Under the pieces are notes generated by a model, which saw only the letters and a list, made by a program, of their open reading frames with translations, was not told the origin of the DNA and did not search any database. The position numbers and the translations under genes are program-made. DNA of 64,000 nucleotides from Pseudoips prasinana (Eukaryota > Arthropoda > Insecta > Lepidoptera > Nolidae), in contig OX621265.1 of the NCBI GenBank assembly GCA_951640165.1, forward strand, positions 14,149,001-14,213,000. Direction: 5' to 3'. Positions 21,714-31,960 of the stretch are shown one piece after another. Numbering within the stretch: position 1 is the first letter of the stretch; each line of letters starts with the position of its first letter.

Positions 21714-21870
21714 ATTATTATTAAACTCTTTATTGTACACCAAAATATTAATCAGTACAAGAACAATACACATTAGAGAGAACAGTACAATTGGCGGTCT
21801 TATCACTAAAATGTGATCTCTTCCAGACAACCTACTTAGGAAACAGGAGAAAGGATACAGTCACGGGTAG
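21714..21870 (-). repeat. LINE 3'-end fragment
   Basis: Reverse copy: actctttattgtacacca, ggcggtcttatcact and gatctcttccagacaacc, as at 29990-30121 inverted. Confidence 0.65.
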
Positions 21871-22049
21871 TTGCCGGTGTACAGAGTGTTTAGATAAGGT
21901 ACCTATTCTTGGGACCATACAAAAAAATAAATAAATAATAAAAATAATATACATTCTAATATGCATCACAACGTACATTAAAATATTATAAACAATATAC
22001 TAGATATATACTAATATCATAAACTACATAAGTATAATCATATATATAC

Positions 22050-22262
22050 TGTAACTATCTGTGCCCCGCGGTTCCACCCGCGTTAAATTTTATAAATTTA
22101 TGATTTTCCCGCTTTTCTATTGAATTTTTCCTGAATTTTCTTTGCTATAAACCTCGCGGAGCCCGAGACCTTTCCAACGAATGCAAAACCGTGGAAATCA
22201 GTTCGTGCGTTCTGGAGTTATAGCGTCAGGAAGGAAAACCTGACTTATTTTTATATAGTAGA
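22050..22262 (-). mobile_element. Helitron-G
   Basis: The 3' end on the minus strand is gcgggtggaaccgcgg plus ggcacag. The body differs from A and C (ctataactccagaacgcacg, ggtctcgggctccgcgag). Confidence 0.6.
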
Positions 22263-22626
22263 GAAAGATAGGAGTCGTCAGTAACAATTGAAGATGAAGA
22301 TACTGATGATGATATATTAGAAAAGAAAGAACTATTAAAAAAAGAAAAGTTCTCTGACAAAATAAATATCTTTCTTCATTATTATCTGTTGGCTTTTATT
22401 TATTACCTACAGCGTTTTGCTTCAGACAGGCATTTTTCTGAAAATTCAGGCATTTTGGGTACCATAGACAGGTATCCCTCTATTTATATTTGGCAATCCT
22501 AGCCGGAATGCAATTTGGACCGCCCTCCCGCCCGCAAAAATGTGCACATGCAAGAAGGACAGTATAAAAAAAGCAAATTACATGCGCCGGTAGCAGCCTT
22601 TAATAGTAGCCTATAGGAGTAGTAGT

Positions 22627-22945
22627 AGCAGCCCTTGAGAATGGTCCGTGGAGGACGGAAACACGTGTTGGGTATCGTACTGGCGCATGTAATTTGCTTT
22701 TAATATTGAATGAGAAATTCTCATTCGAGCACTCGACGAGTTAACAGCCCTTGAGAATGATCCGTGGAGGACTGAAACACGTGTTGGGTATCGTACTGGC
22801 GCATGTAATTTGCTTTTTTATATTGAATGAAAAATTCTCATTCTAGCACTTGACGAGTTAGCAGCCCTTGAGAATGGTCCGTGGAGGACTGAAACACGTG
22901 TTGGGTATCGTACTGGCGTATGTAATTTGCTTTTTTATATTGTCC
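22627..22945 (+). repeat. 116-bp tandem triplication inside MITE-K
   Basis: Three units start cagcccttgagaatg at 22629, 22745 and 22862. Each has cacgtgttgggtatcgtact, and two are separated by a dyad like gaatgagaaattctcattc. The third unit merges into the right TIR. Confidence 0.85.
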
Positions 22946-23134
22946 TTGCATGTGCATTTTTTGCGGGCGGGAGGGCGGTGCAAATTGCATCCCGGCATGA
23001 TTAAACTGGCATTTAGTGGAATTAACACTACATATTGATTTTGTATTTTAACCTTCCTATGAGCCGTGCCAGCATCCGGCACTTAGTTTTCTTAGTAGAA
23101 AGAGTATTTAACAACTGTGAATATTGAGTACCTC

Positions 23135-23300
23135 GTTGGTCTAGCGGTATCGTGTTCAACGGCAGATGAGGCCCTGGGTTCAAATACCGGGTCGGGCCAA
23201 AAAGTAATTTTGGGATTTTTGTATGAAGATAAAGTTCTTAGAAGCCTTGGAGAGCTCGTAAAGCCGTCGGTTCTGTACGTGACCTTTTTCTGGTCGTGCC
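23135..23300 (+). repeat. tSINE-3, degenerate
   Basis: tcgttggtctagcggtatcg, gggttcaaataccgggtcgg and ccgtcggttctgtacgtgac; several internal deletions. Confidence 0.75.
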
Positions 23301-23309
23301 GCTCCTCGC

Positions 23310-23455
23310 CCTATTGGTTTATAATTATTGTATGTATTTACAAAAGAAAAGTGGTAGGTATATGTAGTATATCAGTTAGCTGGTTTCCATAGAACAAGTT
23401 CTGCTTAGTTTGCGATCCGTTTGTGAATAATGTCCCAGGATATTATTATATTAAA
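23310..23455 (+). repeat. tSINE-4, 3' half
   Basis: gtatgtatttacaaaagaaa, ctggtttccatagaacaag and gtcccaggatattatta. Confidence 0.7.
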
Positions 23456-23469
23456 AAAAGTATTGGAAG

Positions 23470-24020
23470 TTCCGCCGGAAGACGAAGCGTGGGCAAGCCC
23501 CCTATAAGATGGGCCGATGATCGTCTGAAGGTCGCTGTATACCGCTGGATGCGGATAGCGCAGGATTGGTAATTGTGGAGATCTTTGTAACAAAGAAACT
23601 CTTTTATGGGATAACTCTTTTTATGTATAAGATTCTATAACAAACTTCCCAGTGATATCCGAGAAATGTCTATGAATAAGTTTAAAAGAATTATAAAAGC
23701 CATTGTGTAGCATGGCTTACTACAAAACTTCTGATTATTTAAGTGACAAAACAGCTTGGGATTGAGTCGCTCTAAATTAACACATTTAAATACAATGTAA
23801 TTTTAAGTTTTAATTAAATATTTTAAAAATTCCTACTGAGTTTTCTGGCAGTGTTTCTCAGTAGCTGCCACGTCATGCACTGCACGGTAGGGTAAAAAAA
23901 AATGGCGATTTCACACAAATGTAATATTTTAACGGAATAAATGACATTTTGATTTTGGGGGAGGCCTTTGTCCAGCAGTGGACGTCTTACGGCTGATATG
24001 ATGGTGGTGATGATGATCTT
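23470..24020 (+). mobile_element. 5'-truncated RTE copy split by a LINE
   Basis: RTE C-terminal coding (ccggaagacgaagcgtggg to gagatctttg) and, after the insert, ggggaggcctttgtccagca to the tgatgatg tail. Confidence 0.8.
23588..23951 (+). mobile_element. 5'-truncated CR1/Jockey-type LINE nested in RTE
   Basis: Starts in the polymerase C-terminus (FYNKLPSDIREMSMNKFKR) and carries its 3' UTR. Related to the minus-strand fragment at 14020-14345. Confidence 0.65.
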
Positions 24021-24081
24021 AGAACAAGCATTTAATATTTTATTTATTATATCGTAAAATGTGATGTTTCTTTATAAATAC

Positions 24082-24268
24082 AACCCCCGTACTAGTGAAA
24101 TGTATCCCTGTGTCGCGGGGTACTTTACAAACATATAATTGGCGGACTCAAAGTACATCAAGACTCAGGACAACTAGTAATGGGTCACATAAATAATTGT
24201 CCTGCGCGGGAATCGAACCCGGGACACGAAGTGGCGAGGTGACTGTGTTAACCACTGCGCCACTCGTT
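24082..24268 (-). repeat. tSINE-1
   Basis: Reverse complete copy, from caacccccgtactagtgaa to the head complement gttaaccactgcgccac. Confidence 0.8.
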
Positions 24269-24291
24269 GAATGATTCTTATAATAGTTATA

Positions 24292-25598
24292 TACAAAAAA
24301 GTATCGGGAATGGATGATTTGCTAATGGTTTCAAATTCAAATTTTTGTTTTTTTTGTTGTTGTTAGATTGGCACAACTGTTTTCCATTTTGGCGCGGAGT
24401 TTGAGTTGCATCTGTTATTTATATTAAATACAGTGCTGGTTTTAGTAATATCATATATAGTGTGTATTGCGAATTTCATAATGGACAAAAATATCGAACA
24501 AAGAGTTAGTCTTAAATTTTGCACCGCTAATGGAATTTCGTGTTCGGAGTCACTGAAAATGTTACAGAAGGCTTACGGTGAATCGACTTTATCAAAAACT
24601 CGTGCTTATGAGTGGTTCAAAGCGTTCAAAAGCGGTCGAGATGTGATGAAAGATTTGCCTCGCTCTGGTAGGCCATCAACGTCTGCAACTGAAGTTAACA
24701 TCGCGAAAATGAAGGAAATAGTGACTGAAAATCCTCATTCAACTCTGAGAGAGAAAGCCGCCGAACTTTCTGTATCTCACGAGTCGATTCGTACCATTTT
24801 AACTAATCATTTGGGTATGAAACATATTGCCGCTCAGCTAGTTCCAAAAGATCTGAATTTTCTCCAAAAGCTCAATCCCATGAAAGTCGCTGAGGACATG
24901 GTAGAACGAGTCAATTCCGACCCAACATTCATGAAACGCATTGTTACGGGTGACGAGACGTGGGTTTACGAGTTTGACATGCAAACTAGTCAAGAAGCTT
25001 CGGAGTGGCGCCTTCCAACTGAACCGAAACCGAAAAAACCACGCCAAAGTCGATTAAAAGTCAAAGTCATGTTGACTGTTTTCTTTGGCTATCGCGGTGT
25101 TGTGCACTCTGAGTTCTTACCGGAAGGTCTAACGGTAAATAAAGAATATTATTTGAGCGTTATGCGGCGTTTAAGAGAGCAAATTCGACGAAAAAGGCCA
25201 GATTTGTGGAAAAAAATTCTTGGATTTTGCACCACGATAATGCGCCTTCGCACAAGGCCATCATTGTGAACGAATTTTTTACCAAACACTCAACAAATAC
25301 CATCCAGCAACCACCATATTCACCAGATATGGCTCCAGCTGACTTCTTTCTTTTTCCTAAACTCAAATTACCACTTCGTGGTACCCGTTTTCAATCGGTA
25401 CAAGACATAAAGGAGAATTCGCGGCGAGAACTGAACTCAATTCCGAAAGCAGCGTTTAAAAAATGTTTTGATGAATGGATTATTCGTTGGCGTAAGTGTA
25501 TCGTTTCTGAAGGAGCATACTTTGAAGGTGATAAAATAAATTTGGATGAATAACAAACATTTTGTATATTATTGATCTTTTCCCGGTACTTTCTTGAT
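24292..25598 (+). mobile_element. mariner element, near full length (about 1.3 kb)
   Basis: The ends carry imperfect TIRs of about 28 bp: aaaaagtatcgggaatggat at the left and, inverted on the right, agaaagtaccgggaaaagat, next to TA dinucleotides. The length fits canonical mariners. The transposase inside is broken by one base. The right end almost touches MITE-T at 25608. Confidence 0.85.
24481..25553 (+). pseudogene. mariner transposase, D,D34D, one-base frameshift
   Basis: Cut-and-paste transposase acting on mariner TIRs. The start is placed at MDKNIEQRV (24481), the usual mariner N-terminus; the upstream ATG at 24406 is unlikely. The N-terminal helix-turn-helix region (residues 1-110) includes the mariner linker block LPRSGRPST. 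Catalytic residues: D158 in VTGDETW, then in the +1 frame HHDN (25236-25238) and the final D of PDMAPAD (25341-25343), 34 residues apart. The frame breaks in an A run at 25210-25216 that holds seven A where eight would keep LWKKNSWILHHD open. All other family blocks look intact, so inactivation seems recent, or the break is a homopolymer sequencing error. Confidence 0.92.
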
Positions 25599-25794
25599 AG
25601 AGTAGTACAACATGTAACGTAATTAACGCACACCCTCAAACACCCCAATTAGAATATAATGTTGTTATCATAATACATACACTGAATTTTTTATTTAATT
25701 TAATTTCCTTGAAATAAAGTTTATTTTTCTTTATTGTGTATTGAATGATGGAATTTGTATGAATACAAATAAAACTGCGATTTTAAAATTCTTT

Positions 25795-25893
25795 AAGTAT
25801 GTATATCGTCGCCTGGTACCATAGTACAAGCTTTGCTTAGTTTGGGGCTAGGATGATCTGTGTGACATTGTCCCTAGATATTATATTATTTTT
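25795..25893 (+). repeat. tSINE-2 3' piece nested in MITE-T
   Basis: aagtatgtatatcgtcgcct to ccctagatattatatta. Confidence 0.8.
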
Positions 25894-25897
25894 ATCT

Positions 25898-26172
25898 TTT
25901 CTGTGAAAAGAAAAATTTCTCAGCATGAGCCTGAAGTCTGGGAGTTGGTGGTATTATACCCCCGTGCCTCGGAGAGCACGTAAAGCCGTCGGTCCTGTAC
26001 CTGACCTCTTTCCGGTCGTGTCGCTAGGCGTCCCATCAGATCATGAGATTGATGGAATAGAAAGTCTTCCTGTGTTTCCGCACACACTTGGGCACTATAA
26101 TATGTCCCGCGCAGATGGCTAATCTCTATTGAGACTGGCCGCCGTGGCCGGATTGCGGCTAGGAGGACATTA
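25898..26172 (+). repeat. tSINE-3 5'-truncated, nested in MITE-T
   Basis: ctgtgaaaagaaaaatttct to gctaggaggacattatta. Confidence 0.85.
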
Positions 26173-26439
26173 TTATATTAAATTATAATTAAGTTACATG
26201 TTGTATAAATGTATATCGACAGCGATTCGATTAAAATCGTTCGGCCTTTGATGGAGGATCAGAGTGTAATCGCCTCGGTTCTAATTATAACAGCTCCGGG
26301 ATCGCATCCGTGTTGTCCCACTGACCTCGACTTTTACACGATCCTATCATTTTGACCGTAGTTTAATGAGCGGCGACATTTCCGCTTGCTTTTAGGGTTC
26401 CTTAGGTCATGTGATGTACCTACGTAAAATAATAATATT

Positions 26440-26745
26440 AAAAAATAAAATAAATAAAAATAAAAAAGGTTTTTATTCACGTAGACGTTAGAAAAGCGAT
26501 GGTAAATAGTCAGAACATGTTTGTAGTAATGCAGTTATTATTTCTAGTTACTTATTATTACAGATATTTAGGTACACGGAATTTTAAAACATTTATACAA
26601 TTTATTTTATAATGGTAGTGATATTTAGCTAGCTTGTATTAAGTTATTGGCAAGGAGATTATGTTTAGGTTTAATTATTGAAATTTATTATTAATATAAA
26701 AAATAATATAATAATAATATCCTGGGACATTATTTACACACGGCC
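26440..26745 (-). repeat. RX retroposon 3' end
   Basis: The plus strand reads aaaaaaggtttttattcacg, then aaatagtcagaacatgtttg and tagctagcttgtattaagtt: the complement of the RX tail. Confidence 0.7.
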
Positions 26746-27295
26746 ATCTGATCCCAAACTAAGCAGAGCTTGTACTATGGAAACCAGTGACTGATATGCT
26801 ACATATACGGCTTTTATTTTGTAAATACATACTTATATAGATAACTAGCTGTGCCCTGGGGTGTTACCCGCGCTAATCTTCATAAATTATAGCCTATATG
26901 TTAATCCAGGGTGACAGCTAACTCTATACCAAATTTTATTAAAATAATTTAATTTAATTTAATTTTTGCTAAGGTGCTAGCCACCACAAAGATTACTAAA
27001 TATATTGTAACAAACAAACAATTGTATTATGTAAAAATGTATTGCATTTAACTGTACGCACCTATTATTGTTATTGTTTTATGTTATGTGGTGAAATAAA
27101 CAATTATCTTATCTAATTAAAATCGCTCTAGCCGCTTAGACATGAAGAAGTAACAAACATACACACTCACGCTCACAAACTTTGAGGACAAACAGACATG
27201 TTCATGCACACAAATATCTTTCCTGGGTGGGAATCGAACCCACAACCTCCGCCGTGAAAAGCAAGCATTTACCAACCACACCAACAGGCCCGATG
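26707..27295 (-). repeat. tSINE-4 split by a Helitron
   Basis: Left piece 26707-26843 (tcctgggacattatttacac, aaactaagcagagcttgta); right piece from 27183 (aggacaaacagacatgttca, head complement accaaccacaccaacaggcc). Confidence 0.85.
26845..27180 (-). mobile_element. Helitron-C nested in tSINE-4, itself hit by a LINE tail
   Basis: CTAGctgtgccctggggtg at the left, acactcacgctcacaaactt at the right. A LINE 3' end of about 170 bp (26943-27114), ending aaataaacaattatcttatc, is inserted at attaaaat. Confidence 0.75.
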
Positions 27296-27324
27296 ACATG
27301 AAATCAGACTCTGCCTAGCCTGTT

Positions 27325-27432
27325 GGTCCTTTTTTATACAAACAAGCATACGGCTCACCTGATGGTAAGTGCTCACTGTAGCCTATGAACGCTTGCAACA
27401 CCAGGGGCATCATTATCGCGTTGCCGACCCTT
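27325..27432 (-). repeat. P2 retroposon fragment
   Basis: tttttatacaaacaagcata, acctgatggtaagtgctcac and cgcgttgccgacccttcag resemble the P2 A-tail-proximal half. Confidence 0.55.
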
Positions 27433-27589
27433 CAGAAACCTTATTATTTGGTCTGGTGTTCAGTGACCGTGGCTGCTAAGTTAAAGGTTCTAATACACTG
27501 TATTCAGCAGAGAGGCTAAGATGCAATCGTGCAATCACATCATCCTGATTATGCTCTAAATCCAGCTAGCCCTCAACTTAAGCCGCGTC

Positions 27590-27955
27590 CGAGGGCCAGA
27601 TATCCATATTTTTTTTAAAGTATCTTTTTGGTAGTATGTCACACAGCTTAGATAATAAACGAACTATTTCAAAAAAAATATTTTACAAAAAATTCACGTC
27701 TGTTGTATGGGAGCCCCCTTAATAAATTTAGTTTTTTTAGTATTTGTTGTTATAGCGGCAACAGAAATACATCATCTGTGAAAATTTCAACTGTCTAAGT
27801 ATCACGGTTCATGAGATACAACCTGGTGATAGACGGACAGACAGATTGCCTATCTGTCTGTCCGTCTATATCTGCCTATAAGTCTTAGTAATATGGTCCA
27901 CCATATTACCCTTTTACCTTTTACCCTTTGGGTAAAACGGGACCCTAAAAAGAAA
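27590..27955 (+). repeat. interspersed repeat ending in GGGACCCTAAAAA, modified by fold-backs
   Basis: cacggttcatgagatacaac, gtgatagacggacagacag and gggtaaaacgggaccctaaa are shared with 32925-33030 and, less closely, 55617-56037. Two palindromes (27829-27869 and 27888-27909) sit in its centre. Confidence 0.6.
27829..27869. repeat. perfect 18-bp palindrome, 5-nt spacer
   Basis: Arm atagacggacagacagat and its exact complement around tgcct. A second inverted pair (gtaatatgg / ccatattac) follows at 27888-27909. Confidence 0.95.
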
Positions 27956-27961
27956 TTTATT

Positions 27962-28080
27962 TACAAAAGAAGAGTAGTATTTTTATTATATCAGTTATCT
28001 GGTTTCCATATTACAAGCTCTGCTTAGCTTGGGATCAGATGGCCGTGTGTGAATAATGCCCCTGGATATTATTATTATTT
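27962..28080 (+). repeat. tSINE-4, 3' half
   Basis: tatctggtttccatattaca, gatcagatggccgtgtgtga, gatattattattattt. Confidence 0.75.
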
Positions 28081-28420
28081 AAGCTTCAGTACAGTGGGAA
28101 AGTACATAGGCGGACTAAATGCCAAAAGCATTATCTACTAGTCAACCTTAGGATAGTGCAGAGAGATCATGTTTTGATTTGGTTATTTTCGATGGAGATT
28201 GAAAAAATAAAACTTAGTAAATCAAATAAAATAATTTCAATATTTCATGGGTTTTTCATAGGTATTTTAGATTATAATACAATACCAAACATGAACCCTG
28301 TAAGGGCACTGCAACAATACAATATACTTACAAATATTTTTTTGTCAAACACTTCACATGTTAAACTTAAATTAAAATGAATACAATAAAATAGCATTGT
28401 GAATATCAAAATAATAAAAT
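28081..28420. other. unrecognised AT-rich stretch
   Basis: A 74-codon open frame here has no recognisable features. No repeat identified. Confidence 0.4.
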
Positions 28421-28424
28421 AAAA

Positions 28425-28610
28425 TAAAAAAGGTTTTTATTCACGTAGACTTTAAAAAAGCGCTTGTAAATAGTCAGAACATGTTTGTAGTAATATAGTT
28501 GTATACATTAGATATTATTTCTAGTAACATAGATATTTAGGTACATCTTGTATGAAAACATTTATAAAATTTATTTTATTACAGAAATGATATTTAGTGT
28601 GCTTTTTACG
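28425..28610 (-). repeat. RX retroposon 3' end
   Basis: aaaaaggtttttattcacgt, then ttaaaaaagcgcttgtaaat and tttaggtacatcttgtatga. Confidence 0.7.
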
Positions 28611-28750
28611 TTTTTTTTTTATTGAATAGGCAGCGATGTATCTTCTTGCATTGCCATTCAATCGACACATGCATGCAAAATTTCAGCTCTATCGGTAACC
28701 GGGAAGTGGATCAAATTGAACTTACTTAGATTTGATAACAGACACACACC

Positions 28751-29257
28751 GGCTCTACCGGCTAAGTCGCCGAACATCGATTTCGTGAATGGCGTTCAAA
28801 TAAATTAAGGTTAAAAATTACTTAATCAATCGTTAAATCGGCTTCCATGACCACATGTGACGTCATAAATGGTCCGTTATCGATTGCCAACGTTGAAGCC
28901 GATTTAACGATTGAATAAGTAATTTTAAACCTTTATTTTTACGGTCACCGTAGCCTAGGTAGTGCTCCTGCCTACGAAGATGGTGGTCCTGGGTTCGAAT
29001 CCCGGTAAGTGCAAATATTTGTGCGATGAGCACGAATATTTGTTTCTGAGTCATGGATGTTTTCTATGTATTTAAGTATATATGTATCTATATAAGTATG
29101 TATATCGTCGCCTGGTACCCATAGTACATACAAGCTTTGCTTAGTTTGGGGCTAGGATGATCTGTGTCACATTGTCCCTAGATATTAAGAGAAAAATAAA
29201 AAAAAAATATGAACGTCATTTAAGAAATCGATGTTCGGCGACTTAGCCGGTAGAGCC
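28751..29257. mobile_element. MITE-G with nested tSINE-2
   Basis: TIRs GGCTCTACCGGCTAAGTCGC and inverted GGTAGAGCC. The inner arms include cttaatcaatcgttaaatcg and aacgattgaataagtaattt. tSINE-2 (28944-29210) with an A-run end sits in the right arm. No matching duplication is visible for this copy (acacc against ccgtg). Confidence 0.8.
28944..29210 (+). repeat. tSINE-2 nested in MITE-G
   Basis: ggtcaccgtagcctaggtag (small head deletion), box B gggttcgaatcccggt, and 3' end ctagatattaagagaaaa. Confidence 0.85.
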
Positions 29258-29265
29258 CCGTGTCA

Positions 29266-29500
29266 TCATCATCATGTCAACCAAAGTGCATCCACTGCTG
29301 GTCAAGAGCCTCTCCAAAGAATGGGGGTATATGGCATAATCGCCACGCTTGGCAGACGGGTTGGCGATCGCAGTTTGATGGTCATAGTTCACAGAAAAAC
29401 GCTGCTGCCCGTTCTCTGGTAGGTATTCCCTCGAACGATTTCTATGCCCCCCACGGGATGAGATGGGGTGGATATTCTATGCACACAGTAACAACTGTCA
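29266..29500 (-). mobile_element. short non-autonomous RTE-derived element
   Basis: The plus strand starts with the tail complement tcatcatcatcatgtcaacc and accactgctgg-like sequence. It then jumps to RTE 5' sequence (gcagacgggttggcgatcgc, gctgctgcccgttctctggt) and ends tggatattctatgcacac. Same architecture as 17635-17883. Confidence 0.75.
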
Positions 29501-29557
29501 CACCGGGTCAGGTGTACCTAAATAAAAGCTTGTAAAGACTGTATCTTAAAACCAAAA

Positions 29558-30370
29558 TCTATACATATAATAAAATCGTAGGAAATTCAAAACTGTACAT
29601 TGAATATTTTTTATAAGTATACTTGGGGCGTGATCTACAATCGATACCGAAGGCAAAAATATAGTTTTTAGAATTTTTGTCTGTTTGTCTGTATGTAATA
29701 TCTGTATTTCAATAAACTTGTTAAGGATCACTACCTATGTTCATAATTTATTACACTTGAATATAATATTTATATATTTATTATTGTCATATATATGTAT
29801 GTATATATATATTATATGTATATATTATATGTGTATATATAATTAGTGTATGATATGTTTATTAACATACGTTGATTGTGAAGTCATACTAAGTTTTTGG
29901 TATGCAATATATGTATCACAGTTCCTTAGTATAATTTATTTGTTGCACTCCTGCTACTGTTTACTTTACTTTCAGTTCCTATCCATCCAAAGGTTGTCTG
30001 GAAGAGATCGCTTAAGGCGATAAGACCGCCCATTGTACCTTATGTTCTTTATATTATATCCGATGTACTTTCTTTCGGCCTGAGTGTGTACAATAAAGAG
30101 TATTCTATCTATCTATCTATCTATGTCCGGGCTAAACTCAAAAACTACTGCATGGATTCACTTCAAATGTTGCATAAATATTACTAAGAGGTCGGGTCGG
30201 CATATAGGCTCCATATTATCACGCTATCAACTAAGAGGGAGGAGCTGTGATAATTTATAAAATATAACGCGGGTAAAACTGCGGGGCACAGCTATATGAC
30301 TACGGAGGAGGAGCTGTGATAATTTATAAAATATAACGCAGGTAAAACCGCGGGGCACACAGCTATATGA
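29558..30370 (+). mobile_element. Helitron-A with nested LINE tail and duplicated 3' end
   Basis: TC start at 29558, the body broken at ctgtatgt by a LINE 3' fragment (29696-30121), resuming at ccgggctaaactc. The last part (ggagctgtgataatttataa to the gcgggtaaa hairpin and cacagctatatg) occurs twice with a 69-bp period (30241 and 30310). Confidence 0.8.
29696..30121 (+). mobile_element. LINE 3' fragment nested in Helitron-A
   Basis: Contains ggttgtctggaagagatcgc, gataagaccgcccattgtac and tgtacaataaagagtattct, then a CTAT microsatellite tail. The junctions share tatgt. Confidence 0.7.
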
Positions 30371-30787
30371 AATAAGCTTAAGTACTTACTTTGTCTGGTA
30401 TCCTTCCTCGCAGCACGTTGGGAAGCATTTGTGTTTCATGTCTAAATAAAAAAAATGTTGTACGGAACTCCATTTCCCACCAAACCCATAATTGGCCAGT
30501 TATGATTATAATACATAATTCAGCAGCACGAATAGAAATGGACTGCATTCTTTGTGACACCCGAGTTATATTTACATAATTTATAGATTCTATTGGCTGT
30601 AGGGCGGTGGATGCGAATAGAATACTGACTTCCTCTCAGCACGCTGGAAAACTATTTTAAACTTAACTAGTACTAAGAAGACAGCACCTGGACTAGGGAA
30701 TTAAATCCTTGTATCACGGGGATCCCATAGCTAGATGCTCTCACCGGTCATAAACTTTTTCTAGCTATTCGTGCGAAGAAAATAAAT

Positions 30788-31388
30788 ATTATTTACACAC
30801 GGCCATCTCATCCCAAACTAAGCAGAGCTTGTACTATGGAAACCAGATAACTGATATACTACAAGTACTAATTTTGTTTTGTAAATACATACTTATACAT
30901 ATAGATAAACTAGCCAGGCCCCGCGGTTTCACACGCGTTAAAGTTTAGTTTTGGCGTAGAATGGTAACAAACATACATCCATACATCTATACTCACAAAC
31001 TTTCGCATTTATAATATTATTAGGTTTTGGCAGTGCACGCCGGAATAGCTCGCAGATGGTAGATTTTTCCTACTTACTTGACACTCACGTCATATTTTGG
31101 ACAATTCACACAAGATCTTTATAAATTGTAGCCCATGTATTATTCTGATGTATAAACTATGTTATTGTAAAGTTTAATTAAAATCCATTCAGTAGTTTTT
31201 ACGTGAAAAAGTAACAAAAATCCATCCATACTTACAAACTTTCCAGTTTATAATATTAGTAGGATTACATCCAGTATAGATAAATTACACCCAGACCCAT
31301 GACAAACAGACATATTCATGCACACAAATATCTATCCTGGGTGAAACGCATGAAACGCAAACATTTGCCAACCACGCCAACAAAAAAT
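30788..31388 (-). repeat. tSINE-4 split by a Helitron
   Basis: Left piece has ggccatctcatcccaaacta; the right piece, from about 31278, has aattacacccagacccatga and the head complement tgccaaccacgccaacaa. Confidence 0.8.
30910..31264 (-). mobile_element. Helitron-C nested in tSINE-4
   Basis: CTAGccaggccccgcggttt at the left and aatattagtaGGA at the right, the complement of TCCTACTAATATT. The interior (ttttggcagtgcacgccgga) is shared with 46167-46535. Confidence 0.8.
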
Positions 31389-31950
31389 TTCTCCCTGCCC
31401 ATGCCATCAATATCCCATTTATCTACAAGTGTATACAGACAAACATACGTAACAACTCGGTACTCGCCACAAACTTACTTCGACGGCGTCTCTATTGCTA
31501 TAGTAATAAGATCACTTTTCCTACTACAAATGTTTCCACTGACGTCGCGTCTTACATTTCCCTACACAACCACTCGCCAAAAGTTGCTCCACTTAGATCT
31601 TACTGGCCATATTTCAGCTTTTGAATTTGAATTTACATACACCACAATATCCATACTAATTTGAATCTTATCTGTATTGTTTTACTTCTCAATTTTGAGT
31701 TGAATGCTCTGGTTCGTAGGCTATTTAAGAATGGAGGTGATGTTGTATAATCCTTTCCCTTACGTTAATTAAGAGTACGGTGAAAGGGCTGAATAAACTG
31801 GTCGTGTATAGCTTGTGTAAATAAAGCCCTATACCTATAGAACAACATGGAGAACAAGTCTTAAGGGACAACTGCTGATTTCTTCGACTGTTAAAATTGG
31901 TCATATTTATTTAATATAGGGGCACTCTTTTATTGCCAGTCGCTCCCACA
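31389..31950. other. unrecognised stretch
   Basis: A 121-codon open frame overlaps here but starts inside tSINE-4 and shows no domain. I regard this as non-coding. Confidence 0.4.
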
Positions 31951-31960
31951 GGGCTGTAAG

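Larger units (their letters stand above)
21109..22502. mobile_element. degenerate hAT-like element
   Basis: Ends TAGGGTTAC (left) and, inverted on the right, TAGGATTGCC, flanked by gccgggac (21101-21108) and gccggaat (22503-22510). This is an 8-bp duplication with two differences inside MITE-K's TIR. The 21573-21705 frame (NKDRNRVTIESINAIL) resembles the C-terminal dimerisation region of hAT transposases but is only a scrap. A LINE tail (21714-21870) and Helitron-G (22050-22262) are nested. Confidence 0.6.
21098..22999. mobile_element. MITE-K, TIR element carrying a hAT and a tandem triplication
   Basis: The right end CATGCCGGGATGCAATTTG (inverted at 22981-22999) matches the left end, which is cut in two by the hAT-like element (CATGCCGGGA at 21098-21107 and gccggaatgcaatttgg from 22503). 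TIRs extend about 85 bp (accgccctcccgcccgcaaa, agcaaattacatgcgcc). The core is the 116-bp triplication at 22627-22945. Confidence 0.75.
25608..26203. mobile_element. MITE-T, second copy, filled by two SINE pieces
   Basis: Ends CAACATGTAACGTAATTAAC and inverted gttacatgttg, flanked by TA. The left 180 bp matches 7312-7698 in reverse. The middle is replaced by a tSINE-2 tail (25795-25893) and tSINE-3 (25898-26172). Confidence 0.85.

Noticed and set aside
22627..22945. Regular direct repeats that could suggest a CRISPR array
   Set aside because: Only three long (116 bp) units without unique spacers, inside a eukaryotic TIR element.
24406..24480. Upstream ATG as the mariner transposase start
   Set aside because: The 25 extra residues are hydrophobic leader-like sequence not found in mariner transposases; MDKNIEQRV at 24481 is the family start.
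28751..29257. CCWGG target duplication for this MITE-G copy
   Set aside because: The flanks are acacc and ccgtg, so the pattern is not supported here, perhaps because the site was later altered.
31299..31664. 121-codon open frame on the plus strand
   Set aside because: It begins inside a tSINE-4 copy and shows no domain or codon signal.
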